A stretch of 64,000 nucleotides of DNA from Ferrimonas senticii DSM 18821 (GTDB lineage: Bacteria; Pseudomonadota; Gammaproteobacteria; Enterobacterales; Shewanellaceae). Shown piece after piece: positions 1 through 7,591 of this stretch. Positions within the stretch are counted from its first letter, which is position 1, and each line of letters starts with the position of its first letter. The notes beneath the pieces are model-generated. The model was not told the DNA's origin and ran no database searches. It saw only the letters and a list, made by a program, of their open reading frames with translations. Position numbers and translations under genes: made by a program. The DNA is taken from contig NZ_AUGM01000018.1 in the NCBI RefSeq assembly GCF_000422665.1, positions 19,720 to 83,719 on the forward strand, read 5' to 3'.

Positions 1-1
1 C

Positions 2-1138
2 GCAGGTCAAGCGCTGTTTGGCCCGATCGAGCAGATCCGCAGCAGCAGTGATGTGGCGATGGTAAGCGTAGTAACCGCCATCTATGACAATGTATCGCTG
101 AGCATGTGGTTGCTGGCACTGGCGCTGTTGGCGCTGCTGTCAGTGGCATTGCTGGCGGTGTTGGTTGGCCACCGTTGTGGTCAAGCAAGCCCAATTACTG
201 AAGTTTCTGAACTGCGTGAAAACTGGCAGGAGTCGGTACATCCTCGAGAGATTTTCATCAACTTGGACTCGATGGTGTTAGCTAACCGTCGTTACAAAGA
301 GGTGCCAAACCGAGTTTACCGCCAGCTGATGCCGATGTTGAAAGAGCAGGCCAACGGCAAGGGCGCGTTTTACGGTGAAACCATTCAAGAGACCCAACCT
401 CGGGTGAAGCCGATGCCGATGTCGGGATTGCCGAAGCAGCTGCGCATTGCCGGTACCTGTGTTGGTCAGTTACTGATGCTGGGTTGCGCTTTGGTGCTGT
501 TTAGCCAATACGACAACCTGTTTGCGCTGATTCAGTTGCTGCAACAGGATTTGCCAGAACATGCCGGTGCCCAACAGCTGGGAACCCAGACCGGTGAATT
601 GATCGCCCTGTTGTTTAATTCCGTGTTGGCGCTGATGGTGCTGGGCTTGTTTGGTCGGCTGTTGACCAACCTAACCCACGTATTCTGGAGCGAGATTCAG
701 TTCGAATCGCAGCTTATCTACTTCAAGTGCGAAGGCACCTTTACCGAAAGCACCGTGTCTACCGGCAAAGGGATCTACGACTCGACTCAGTCAGAAAACG
801 TTATTGTGCGCTCATCAATGACCCCTTGGGTGATCGTTGCTAAAGCGGTTTCCTGCACCTTTGCAGGAGTCGGCAGCAAAAACCTCGAGCAGCCGCGCCA
901 CCTGATGGAACTGCACAGCGATGAAGCGGATATGGTTGCTATTGTCGATGATTTACGTGGCTACTTGGCCAGCCGTCAGACCATCGCCAATCTCAACACC
1001 ATGGCGGATCTGGAAGCGGCGGAGCAGATCCATCAGCTTAATCAGCAGACCCGGGCGATGTCGTTACAGCAACCGGCGCAAACTACCGCCGCGCTGGGCG
1101 CGAATCAGCAATTTCAGTTAGACGATAAGTCAGAATAA
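2..1138 (+). CDS. Membrane protein of unknown function, 5' end cut by window edge
   Basis: I do not recognise the family. The frame is open from base 2, so the true start probably lies before the window; a GTG at 53 is the first start codon inside it. The visible product has a strongly hydrophobic segment soon after that GTG (Leu/Ala rich, one membrane pass), a polar stretch of about 100 residues, and two more hydrophobic segments near residues 135-155 and 195-215. A soluble tail rich in Gln, Ala and Asn follows. It lies 46 bases before another unknown membrane protein on the same strand, and a terminator follows that gene, so the two are probably one operon. No enzyme motif is visible. Gene reality is well supported by length and coding character; function is unknown. 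Confidence 0.75.
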   Translation, partial: AGQALFGPIEQIRSSSDVAMVSVVTAIYDNVSLSMWLLALALLALLSVALLAVLVGHRCGQASPITEVSELRENWQESVHPREIFINLDSMVLANRRYKEVPNRVYRQLMPMLKEQANGKGAFYGETIQETQPRVKPMPMSGLPKQLRIAGTCVGQLLMLGCALVLFSQYDNLFALIQLLQQDLPEHAGAQQLGTQTGELIALLFNSVLALMVLGLFGRLLTNLTHVFWSEIQFESQLIYFKCEGTFTESTVSTGKGIYDSTQSENVIVRSSMTPWVIVAKAVSCTFAGVGSKNLEQPRHLMELHSDEADMVAIVDDLRGYLASRQTIANLNTMADLEAAEQIHQLNQQTRAMSLQQPAQTTAALGANQQFQLDDKSE

Positions 1139-1184
1139 TCGAACTGCTCGGCGCCGTGGCGCCGAGCACCAGTGAGAGACACCA

Positions 1185-1946
1185 ATGAGCTTTGTGGCTT
1201 TTAATTACGACTTCAAAATCGGTCGAAAACAACACACTGGCGAATTTCAAACCGTAACTGGTATGTACGCCGGTGGCTCCATTGAAACCACCACAACCAC
1301 CGAAAATGGCACAACGTCGACTCGGCATAACACCACCATCAACGTGCGAACCGTGGATGGCAAAGTTAAATCGGTGGTTAAGAGCGGTAAAATTAACATT
1401 CCGGGCAGCTCCGCGGTAACCATCTTCTACTATCCGAAAGGCAGTTACCTATATCCCTATGATGTTTACATTCACGATACTGAGAAACTGTATTCGCTAG
1501 GTAAAGCGGAGCAGAAAGGGGCACGTCGAGCTCTGAGCGGTTGGAACCCGCTGCAACGTTTGTGGGGGCGCTTGATCGATGCGGTTTATATCGTATCGAT
1601 GTTTGCGTTAGCGCTGTTGGCATTTGGTTGGTCTGAGCGCGTGATGCGCTTTGAGGATCTGTACTGTTTCCTGATCGCTGGCGCCGCATTTTTCGCTTCA
1701 GCTTATGCCTTGGTGATCCCCGCTCGCTGGCTTGGCGGTACCTTCAGCTACTACGGTATGCTGGAAGCGGAACTCAATAAACTGGGTTTTGCGCGGGCGG
1801 CAGAAATTGATCGTCAGCTTAATCAAGGTCGCAATCAGGTCGACGACGTAGACCATGGTGCCGGCATGAGCTTCGCTGACGGTACGGTACTTTCTGCGAC
1901 TAGCTCTGGTCAGTCGGAATCTGCCGACTTTAAACCGATGTTTTAG
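1185..1946 (+). CDS. Hypothetical protein with two membrane segments
   Basis: I do not recognise this 253-residue protein. Its first 110 residues look beta-rich, with a run of Thr/Asn around residues 35-50 and many Val-Lys-Ser alternations. Two hydrophobic helices follow, at about residues 133-150 and 160-180, then a charged, Gln-rich C-terminal region of about 60 residues. The start is the ATG after a GAGAGA stretch. It sits 46 bases downstream of the preceding membrane protein and directly before a strong terminator, so it is likely the last gene of that operon. A small membrane-anchored partner protein is possible, but that is a guess from topology only. Confidence 0.75.
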   Translation: MSFVAFNYDFKIGRKQHTGEFQTVTGMYAGGSIETTTTTENGTTSTRHNTTINVRTVDGKVKSVVKSGKINIPGSSAVTIFYYPKGSYLYPYDVYIHDTEKLYSLGKAEQKGARRALSGWNPLQRLWGRLIDAVYIVSMFALALLAFGWSERVMRFEDLYCFLIAGAAFFASAYALVIPARWLGGTFSYYGMLEAELNKLGFARAAEIDRQLNQGRNQVDDVDHGAGMSFADGTVLSATSSGQSESADFKPMF

Positions 1947-1977
1947 CGCCAGCAACGTGTAAGCAAACACCACTGAA

Positions 1978-2010
1978 GCCCCGCAGTTCAACCTGCGGGG
2001 CTTTTCGTTT
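1978..2010 (+). terminator. Rho-independent terminator after the two membrane-protein genes
   Basis: A perfect 9-bp stem (GCCCCGCAG / CTGCGGGGC) with a 6-base loop is followed by TTTTCGTTT. It ends the transcript of the preceding operon, 31 bases after the stop codon. Confidence 0.9.
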
Positions 2011-2012
2011 AT

Positions 2013-2259
2013 TAGGGCGTGTTGACCTTTGCCGTATATTTTTGCGCCCATCATTGGCTACTTTTGAAAGCAACTTGAACTTGGTCGGTTTGTATTGCTG
2101 ATCCGTGGTCACTGAGGGGCGCCTTGCAGGGTCGGACTAGCAGCTGTCACTCTTCGTCATACGATTTCGACGTAGAGCGACTATGCCTTCAATCGCAATC
2201 CTCGATTGACAGCCGCCATCCTCGACCAAATTATGAACATCAAACGTCAACACGCCCTA
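2013..2259. mobile_element. MITE-like element with terminal inverted repeats and TA ends
   Basis: The left end at 2015-2031 (GGGCGTGTTGACCTTTG) and right end at 2241-2257 are inverted copies with one mismatch, each flanked by TA, giving an element of about 247 bases. The interior has no convincing coding sequence. The layout fits a non-autonomous element moved by a TA-targeting transposase, but no transposase gene is in the window. It lies between the terminator of the upstream operon and the 5' region of the large secreted-protein gene. The ends are seen directly; mobility is inferred. Confidence 0.6.
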
Positions 2260-2462
2260 GTAACTCAATAACTCAATGAAATTTTCCAATTTATTTAAAT
2301 AGATTGATCGGCTATTTGTTGATTAATTTAAGGTTATTAGTGGCTTATTTGTTTGTTGATGACGGCGTAAATCTTTTAAGGTCGCTGACTTGGCAACTGT
2401 ACCCTACGCTTTGCGATGCTGGATTATTAACTTGGGCTAATTCACGCCAAATTGGAGTGCAG

Positions 2463-5400
2463 ATGAACCGCGTCCGTTTGATTACGACAAGCCGCTTGAC
2501 CGTGTACCTCTGTGGATGGCTAGCCTTGCTGATAAGCATGTTACCCTTTACCGATGCGGCGGACTCGGTCGGCTTTAATGGCAGCGGTGGTCATGGCCAA
2601 ATTGAGCCGTGGCAACCACAGGGGGATTACAAAATTGTCGCGTGGTTGTCGGAATTAAATCCAAATGCCGATGCAAAGACGATGCTGTTAAGTAATAGTT
2701 TGAATTCAAACTATCTAATGTTCACTCATAATTCATTGCAACTGCAATTTGGTGGCAGTTATCCAGGTATTTGGAATAAGTTTAATTTTAATCAAACCAA
2801 TTATTTAGAAGTTGAAGTCAGTGACGGCAAATTGATTGCCAGCGATGGCGATAGCGTGGCCAGTGTCAGCAACGCGGCGATTGTGCCAACCCAAAGCCGC
2901 TTTGATTGGCTGTTCCGCCGTGGTGGCGGCTACTCTCGCGGTTGGCTCGATGGTTTGGCATTGATTGATCTAGAGAACCCAGACAATTCGCGAGCCTACG
3001 CTTTCGACCGGCAACGTGGAGTGGTGCAGGTTGGCGGTCAAGCCGATGCGAAAGCACTCATCAACGTCGGCGAACAAGATTGGCGCAGCAGTTCGTTGGT
3101 GATCGAAAATCCGATGCCAAGTCACTTTGATGATGAGCAATGGCTACAAGCTTTTTATCCAGACCAAGTTGCACCGGATCCCGACGATGGCAAACCGCCA
3201 CTGCAAACATCGCTGGCGACGGTGCAATTTGATGGCAAGCAGAGTTATGCCGCGATTGATGCCTGGGTTCCGTCCGGCAAATTTACGGTGATCGCTTATC
3301 TGGACAAGGTTAATCCCAATGTTGGCACCTTGAATATGCTGCTAAGCAGTTCCAACACCTCGGAATATTTGGCATTTAGCCATAACAATGTGCAGGGTAA
3401 GTGGGGCCCAAGTTTTCCCGGCATATGGAACAAATTTGCGTTCAATAAAACCAACTATATCGAGATAACCGTCGACCACGGCAGCATGCAGGTGAGCGAT
3501 GGCATCGCCACCGCCAGCGTAAAATCGACGGTGATCGATCCAACTTCGGTAGCCTACGACTGGGTGTTTCGCCGAGGCGGCGGATTCTTCTTGGGAGCGC
3601 TGCAGTCGTTGACCCTCATTGACCACAGCAATCCGAAAAACTCACGCTCCTATGCGATGGATAAGCAGCTGGGAATGCTCGAGGTAAACGACAATGCAGG
3701 ACAGTTGTACGGTCTAACCCAAAGCAGTTGGCTGGCAGCGCAGCGAACCATTGAAAACCCCGCGCCAGATCACTTTTCTGCTGCGGCCTGGCAACGAGTT
3801 TATGGTGTGGACTCCAGCACCGATCCTGATACCGGTGTGCCTGATCCTGATCCTGATCCTGATCCTGACCCTGAGCCCGACCCCAACCCCAACCCAGACC
3901 CAGACCCCGACCCCGACCCCGATCCTCCAGCACCGAAGTTGCAGTACGCCGTTAGCTTTGGTGACAAAAGTTACGCCGTGATCCCCAAATGGCGCCCAAG
4001 TGGTCGCTACAAAGTGATCGCCTATCTGCGTGGGTTAAACCCAGATCCCGACAGCTACAGCTTTTTGCTGTCCGATTCTTCGAATAATAACTATCTGTCG
4101 TTTAACCATAAATCGGTTAAAGGCCAGTGGCAGAACAAGTATCCGGGGATCTACGGCAAGTTCGATTTTGCCAAACACGGCTATATCGAATACCTGATTG
4201 AAGCGGGCAAAATGACGGTGACCGATGGCTATGCCAGCGCCTCTGTCAGTAATGCGGCCATCAATCCCACCTTACTGAGCTTTGATTGGATATTCCGTCG
4301 TGGTGGCAGTTACTCCACTGCCACGTTGCAATCGCTGACGTTGCTCGATCTGCAGCGGCCAAGTAACTCTCGCTCGTACACCTTTAATCAGCAGCAACAG
4401 TTGGTGGAGGTTAATGGCCATGATGGCGAGTTGATTGCAGTCGCCGCCGATCGACTGCTGACCAGTGATCTGCAGATCGACAATGTCGCGCCGGATCACT
4501 TTAGCGAGGATAAATGGCAGGCGCTGTATGGTGGCGGGGGGCCATCAGTGCCAGATCCTGACCCAGAACCAGAACCGGATCCTAATCCTGACCCCGAACC
4601 GGACCCAGATCCCGATCCTGATCCGCTGCCACCACCGCCGGTTCCCGATGGTGGCGAGGAACTCTACCTGTCTGATAATAAGCGCGAGTTGCGCTTTAAT
4701 GGTCGTAATGCCTATTTCGATTTTCAGCGTTGGGCGCCCGCTGCGGCTTATCGTGTGGCGGCCTGGGTTAAACCACAGGATCAGCAACCGGTCTATATCG
4801 TCAGCGGCGGTGATGGCTATCTGGCAATCACCAACAGTGACTTTATCGGCGTGTTTGATGGCCATCAAATTCGGATGGCAAACCTATTCGCCTTTGATGA
4901 AACCGGTTACGTCGACATTTACCTCAAGCGAGGAGCGATTACCGTCAGTGATGGACGGATCCACAACACCGTGGTTAGTTCTCGCATCGATTATCAGGCC
5001 TACGATGTGTCGATGCGTTACGGCAACGATTACAGCGCGGCGTTATTGCAGGGATTAGCGTTGATTGATTACTCCAATGACGACCGGATGCGCGCCTACA
5101 GTTTCGATGACAGCTATCAGATCCAAGAAAACAGCAGCGCGCCAAGCCGTGAGAATCGTTTGCATGGGATCAGCGATAACGATTGGCAGCCACCGAGCTT
5201 TGGGGTGTTTGCGCCGCAAGGAGCGATCCGTAGTCAAGCGGACTGGGACAAGGAGTTTGCCCACTATTCACGCCGTGGGCGACCGCTGCTCAGCGGCACT
5301 AATGGTAATGATAACGACAGCTTCCCGTGGCACGGGCACTATTGGTTACGTGCTTACCTGATGATGGCAGCCACCTATGAGGACGATAAGTACCTCGATT

Positions 5401-6338
5401 ATGCCGTCGAACTGACGGAGCACATGCTCTATTACACTGACGCTAAGCGGGCCAAACGCGGCGAATTGAACATTGCTAAACAGCCCTATGCTAACGCCCC
5501 GAAGGCCTACTTGTTGGATAGACGGTTGGTGGGTGACGGCTGGCGCCGTCCCTTTAACGGTTATCGTTTGACGGTACTGACCGATGGGCAAGTGCTCAAT
5601 GCCATTATGCGGGTGGTGGATTACATTAAAACCCATCAGAAACAGGACTATATGGCGCTAGCCGATGATTTCTTGGCACAGGCCCAAGCGATTGTTAATA
5701 ACCACAATAGCTCGTTTAGTAACTCTAAAAACGCCGAAGTCGCTGGTTCCTATTTCTATGTCAACGACAAGAACGACCTGTTTGGTAACGGCGGCTTGTA
5801 CTCCAACCCGTTGCCATACAATCACAACCTGACCTTAGCGGTGGCGATGATCTACATCGATAAGTGGCAAGAAGGCGGCGATGCGGCGATGCGCGCTAAG
5901 GTCGAGGAGATTGTCCGTTTCTTCGAATCGCACCTGCAATACGGTGACGATGGCACCTGCGAGTGGAATTACGCTTTTGATGTGAATGGTAATGTTAAGC
6001 CAGAAGACAGCAGTCATGGCCATATGGATGTCGGCTTTTTGCTGGTAGCCAATCAAGAGGGGTATGTCAGCGATGATCTGTTGCAGTGCATGACCCTAAC
6101 CCTAACCGAGCGGGTATTCGTTGCCCCCGGTGTGGTTGCGTACGATGTACTGGGCACGGGCATCGCCAGCGAAATGGATCAGTTGGCGCTAACCTATGAT
6201 TGGTCTGACTTAAGCCGGATTGACCCTCGGATCCAGCAGATGAGCCAATTTGTGTTGTACAACTTTGGTGATCCCGATTGGTCGCGAGCGTTCTTTGGCT
6301 GGGCTACCCAACTGTATTGGCAGCAACACGCAAACTAG
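2463..6338 (+). CDS. Secreted protein with four tandem modules, Asp-Pro linkers and helical C-terminal domain
   Basis: The product is 1,291 residues. ATG 2463 is preferred over earlier in-frame starts because GGAG stands 5 bases before it and a signal peptide (residues 1-33, ending DAA) follows at once. Four copies of a roughly 200-residue module begin near residues 36, 254, 497 and 743. Shared marks are an opening V-F-x-G, W-x-P-x-G-x-Y/F-x-V, a PGI-x-x-KF patch, S/T-DG, FRRGG, L-x-L-x-D and a closing N-P-x-PDHF. Copy 4 is the most diverged and lacks the FRRGG patch. The size and beta-rich character recall concanavalin/LamG-like folds, but I cannot assign a family. Pro-Asp/Glu linkers fall at about residues 459-490 and 697-730. 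The last 370 residues are helical and rich in Trp, Tyr and His, like alpha/alpha-toroid carbohydrate enzymes. Polysaccharide binding or cleavage is inferred. Confidence 0.85.
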   Translation: MNRVRLITTSRLTVYLCGWLALLISMLPFTDAADSVGFNGSGGHGQIEPWQPQGDYKIVAWLSELNPNADAKTMLLSNSLNSNYLMFTHNSLQLQFGGSYPGIWNKFNFNQTNYLEVEVSDGKLIASDGDSVASVSNAAIVPTQSRFDWLFRRGGGYSRGWLDGLALIDLENPDNSRAYAFDRQRGVVQVGGQADAKALINVGEQDWRSSSLVIENPMPSHFDDEQWLQAFYPDQVAPDPDDGKPPLQTSLATVQFDGKQSYAAIDAWVPSGKFTVIAYLDKVNPNVGTLNMLLSSSNTSEYLAFSHNNVQGKWGPSFPGIWNKFAFNKTNYIEITVDHGSMQVSDGIATASVKSTVIDPTSVAYDWVFRRGGGFFLGALQSLTLIDHSNPKNSRSYAMDKQLGMLEVNDNAGQLYGLTQSSWLAAQRTIENPAPDHFSAAAWQRVYGVDSSTDPDTGVPDPDPDPDPDPEPDPNPNPDPDPDPDPDPPAPKLQYAVSFGDKSYAVIPKWRPSGRYKVIAYLRGLNPDPDSYSFLLSDSSNNNYLSFNHKSVKGQWQNKYPGIYGKFDFAKHGYIEYLIEAGKMTVTDGYASASVSNAAINPTLLSFDWIFRRGGSYSTATLQSLTLLDLQRPSNSRSYTFNQQQQLVEVNGHDGELIAVAADRLLTSDLQIDNVAPDHFSEDKWQALYGGGGPSVPDPDPEPEPDPNPDPEPDPDPDPDPLPPPPVPDGGEELYLSDNKRELRFNGRNAYFDFQRWAPAAAYRVAAWVKPQDQQPVYIVSGGDGYLAITNSDFIGVFDGHQIRMANLFAFDETGYVDIYLKRGAITVSDGRIHNTVVSSRIDYQAYDVSMRYGNDYSAALLQGLALIDYSNDDRMRAYSFDDSYQIQENSSAPSRENRLHGISDNDWQPPSFGVFAPQGAIRSQADWDKEFAHYSRRGRPLLSGTNGNDNDSFPWHGHYWLRAYLMMAATYEDDKYLDYAVELTEHMLYYTDAKRAKRGELNIAKQPYANAPKAYLLDRRLVGDGWRRPFNGYRLTVLTDGQVLNAIMRVVDYIKTHQKQDYMALADDFLAQAQAIVNNHNSSFSNSKNAEVAGSYFYVNDKNDLFGNGGLYSNPLPYNHNLTLAVAMIYIDKWQEGGDAAMRAKVEEIVRFFESHLQYGDDGTCEWNYAFDVNGNVKPEDSSHGHMDVGFLLVANQEGYVSDDLLQCMTLTLTERVFVAPGVVAYDVLGTGIASEMDQLALTYDWSDLSRIDPRIQQMSQFVLYNFGDPDWSRAFFGWATQLYWQQHAN
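3836..3930 (+). repeat. Short tandem repeat coding the first Asp-Pro linker
   Basis: GATCCT hexamers run in tandem and then shade into GACCCC variants, coding alternating Asp-Pro with some Glu and Asn. The mixed codons in the second half suggest an old repeat with recent expansion at its start. Such tracts are prone to slippage; the unit is 6 bases, so gains or losses keep the frame. Confidence 0.8.
4549..4650 (+). repeat. Short tandem repeat coding the second Asp-Pro linker
   Basis: A second tract of Asp-Pro/Glu-Pro codons separates modules 3 and 4 of the secreted protein and ends in a run of Pro codons. It is more diverged than the first tract. Modules 1 and 2 are joined by a short non-repetitive linker, and no such tract precedes the C-terminal domain. 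Confidence 0.75.
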
Positions 6339-6355
6339 CTTTGGTCGTTAGTAAC

Positions 6356-6388
6356 AAAAACGCCAACCGGTATGCGGTTGGCGTTTTT
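6356..6388. terminator. Bidirectional terminator between convergent genes
   Basis: AAAAACGCCAACCG and its inverse flank a 5-base loop, giving A-runs and T-runs on both sides. It can end the secreted-protein gene on the plus strand and the isocitrate dehydrogenase gene on the minus strand. Confidence 0.9.
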
Positions 6389-6404
6389 GGTGGTGTAGCC
6401 AAGG

Positions 6405-7415
6405 TTAACGCAGACGAGCGATGATGGCGTCAGTAAAGGCTTTGGTTCCGGCGTTGCCGCCTAGGTCTTTGGTGACACACTCACCGGCGGCGATGGTGTC
6501 TTGGACGGCGGTGCGGATCAGTGCCGCCTTGTCGCCCATGCCAAGGTACTCCAGCATCTGAATCGCCCCCAGAATAATTGCGGTTGGGTTGGCTAAGTCT
6601 TGGCCGGCGATGTCGGGGGCACTGCCATGCACCGCTTCAAAGATAGCGCTGTTGTCACCGATGTTGGCGCCAGGCGCCATCCCCAAACCACCCACCAAGC
6701 CTGCGCACAGGTCTGACAAAATGTCGCCAAACAGGTTGGTAGTAACGATGACATCGAATTGGGAAGGATCCATCACCAACTTCATGCAGGTGGCATCAAC
6801 GATCATCTCTTCCGATTGAATGTCTGGGTAGCGTTCGCCCACTTCACGGGCCACTTTCAAAAACAACCCCGAGGTAGTCTTCATTATGTTGGCTTTGTGA
6901 ACCGCGGTGACTTTTTTGCGACCCTCTTTGCGTGCCAACTCATAGGCAAAGGTACAGATCCGCTCGGCGCCCTCGCGGGTGATGATGCTTTTGGCTTCCG
7001 CCAACAGGCCATCTTCACTGATGATCTGGCCGGCACCGGAATACATCCCTTCGGTGTTTTCCCGAACGGTGATGATATCAACGTTGTCGTAACGGGCTTG
7101 GGTGCCTTTAAGTGACAGCACCGGACGGACGTTAGCATACAGATTAAACTGTTTGCGTAGGCTGACGTTAATTGAGCTAAAGCCAGCACCAATTGGGGTG
7201 GTTAGTGGCCCTTTCAGGGTTGCCGGGTTTTGGGCAATTAAATCGAGGGTTTGCTGTGGTACCAGTTCGCCATACTTTTCTAGGGCAGCAAGACCGGCAT
7301 CAGTGTAGTCGTATTCAAAGTTACAACCGGCCGCATCTAAAACTTTGACGGTGGCCTCGACGATATCAGGGCCAATGCCGTCTCCGGGGATAACGGTAAT
7401 GCGAGTAGCGGACAT
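6405..7415 (-). CDS. NAD-dependent isocitrate dehydrogenase
   Basis: The 336-residue enzyme belongs to the isocitrate/isopropylmalate dehydrogenase family and oxidises isocitrate to 2-oxoglutarate and CO2 in the cytosol. An early PGDGIGP, the substrate motif VRENTEGMY, HKANIMK and the metal-binding segment around NLFGDILSDL are all present. Near residues 262-272 the sequence is HGSAPDIAGQD; Asp-Ile here is the NAD-type pair, where NADP-type enzymes such as E. coli Icd carry Lys-Tyr. The length is that of short NAD-type enzymes, not the 416-residue Icd. No leu genes are nearby, which argues against isopropylmalate dehydrogenase. It is monocistronic and divergent from the S9 peptidase gene. Substrate choice between isocitrate and homoisocitrate cannot be settled by eye. 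Confidence 0.88.
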   Translation of the reverse strand: MSATRITVIPGDGIGPDIVEATVKVLDAAGCNFEYDYTDAGLAALEKYGELVPQQTLDLIAQNPATLKGPLTTPIGAGFSSINVSLRKQFNLYANVRPVLSLKGTQARYDNVDIITVRENTEGMYSGAGQIISEDGLLAEAKSIITREGAERICTFAYELARKEGRKKVTAVHKANIMKTTSGLFLKVAREVGERYPDIQSEEMIVDATCMKLVMDPSQFDVIVTTNLFGDILSDLCAGLVGGLGMAPGANIGDNSAIFEAVHGSAPDIAGQDLANPTAIILGAIQMLEYLGMGDKAALIRTAVQDTIAAGECVTKDLGGNAGTKAFTDAIIARLR

Positions 7416-7591
7416 AGTGACTTCCTTCCACGAGTGTCGTGTGTTTTTATGGCCCGCCTCTTATCCTTATCAGCAATGACAGGGTTGGGGGGCTTTGTTA
7501 GCATGAGCGCGCTAAGCATACCGACTTTTACTCAAGTCTTACAGGCGATTAGCTAATTTGACACAACAGCGGAACGTAAAAAGGGGCCGAG

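Noticed and set aside
2304..2462. Longer N-terminus for the secreted protein starting at TTG 2304
   Set aside because: The added residues do not form a signal peptide, and the ATG at 2463 has a ribosome site and an ideal signal sequence.
3836..4650. Asp-Pro tandem repeats considered as CRISPR-like or regulatory arrays
   Set aside because: The unit is 6 bases, in frame, with no spacers; it codes a protein linker.
4465..5058. Second plus-strand frame across module 4
   Set aside because: Lies fully inside the secreted-protein gene; its sequence is low-complexity translation of the repeat.
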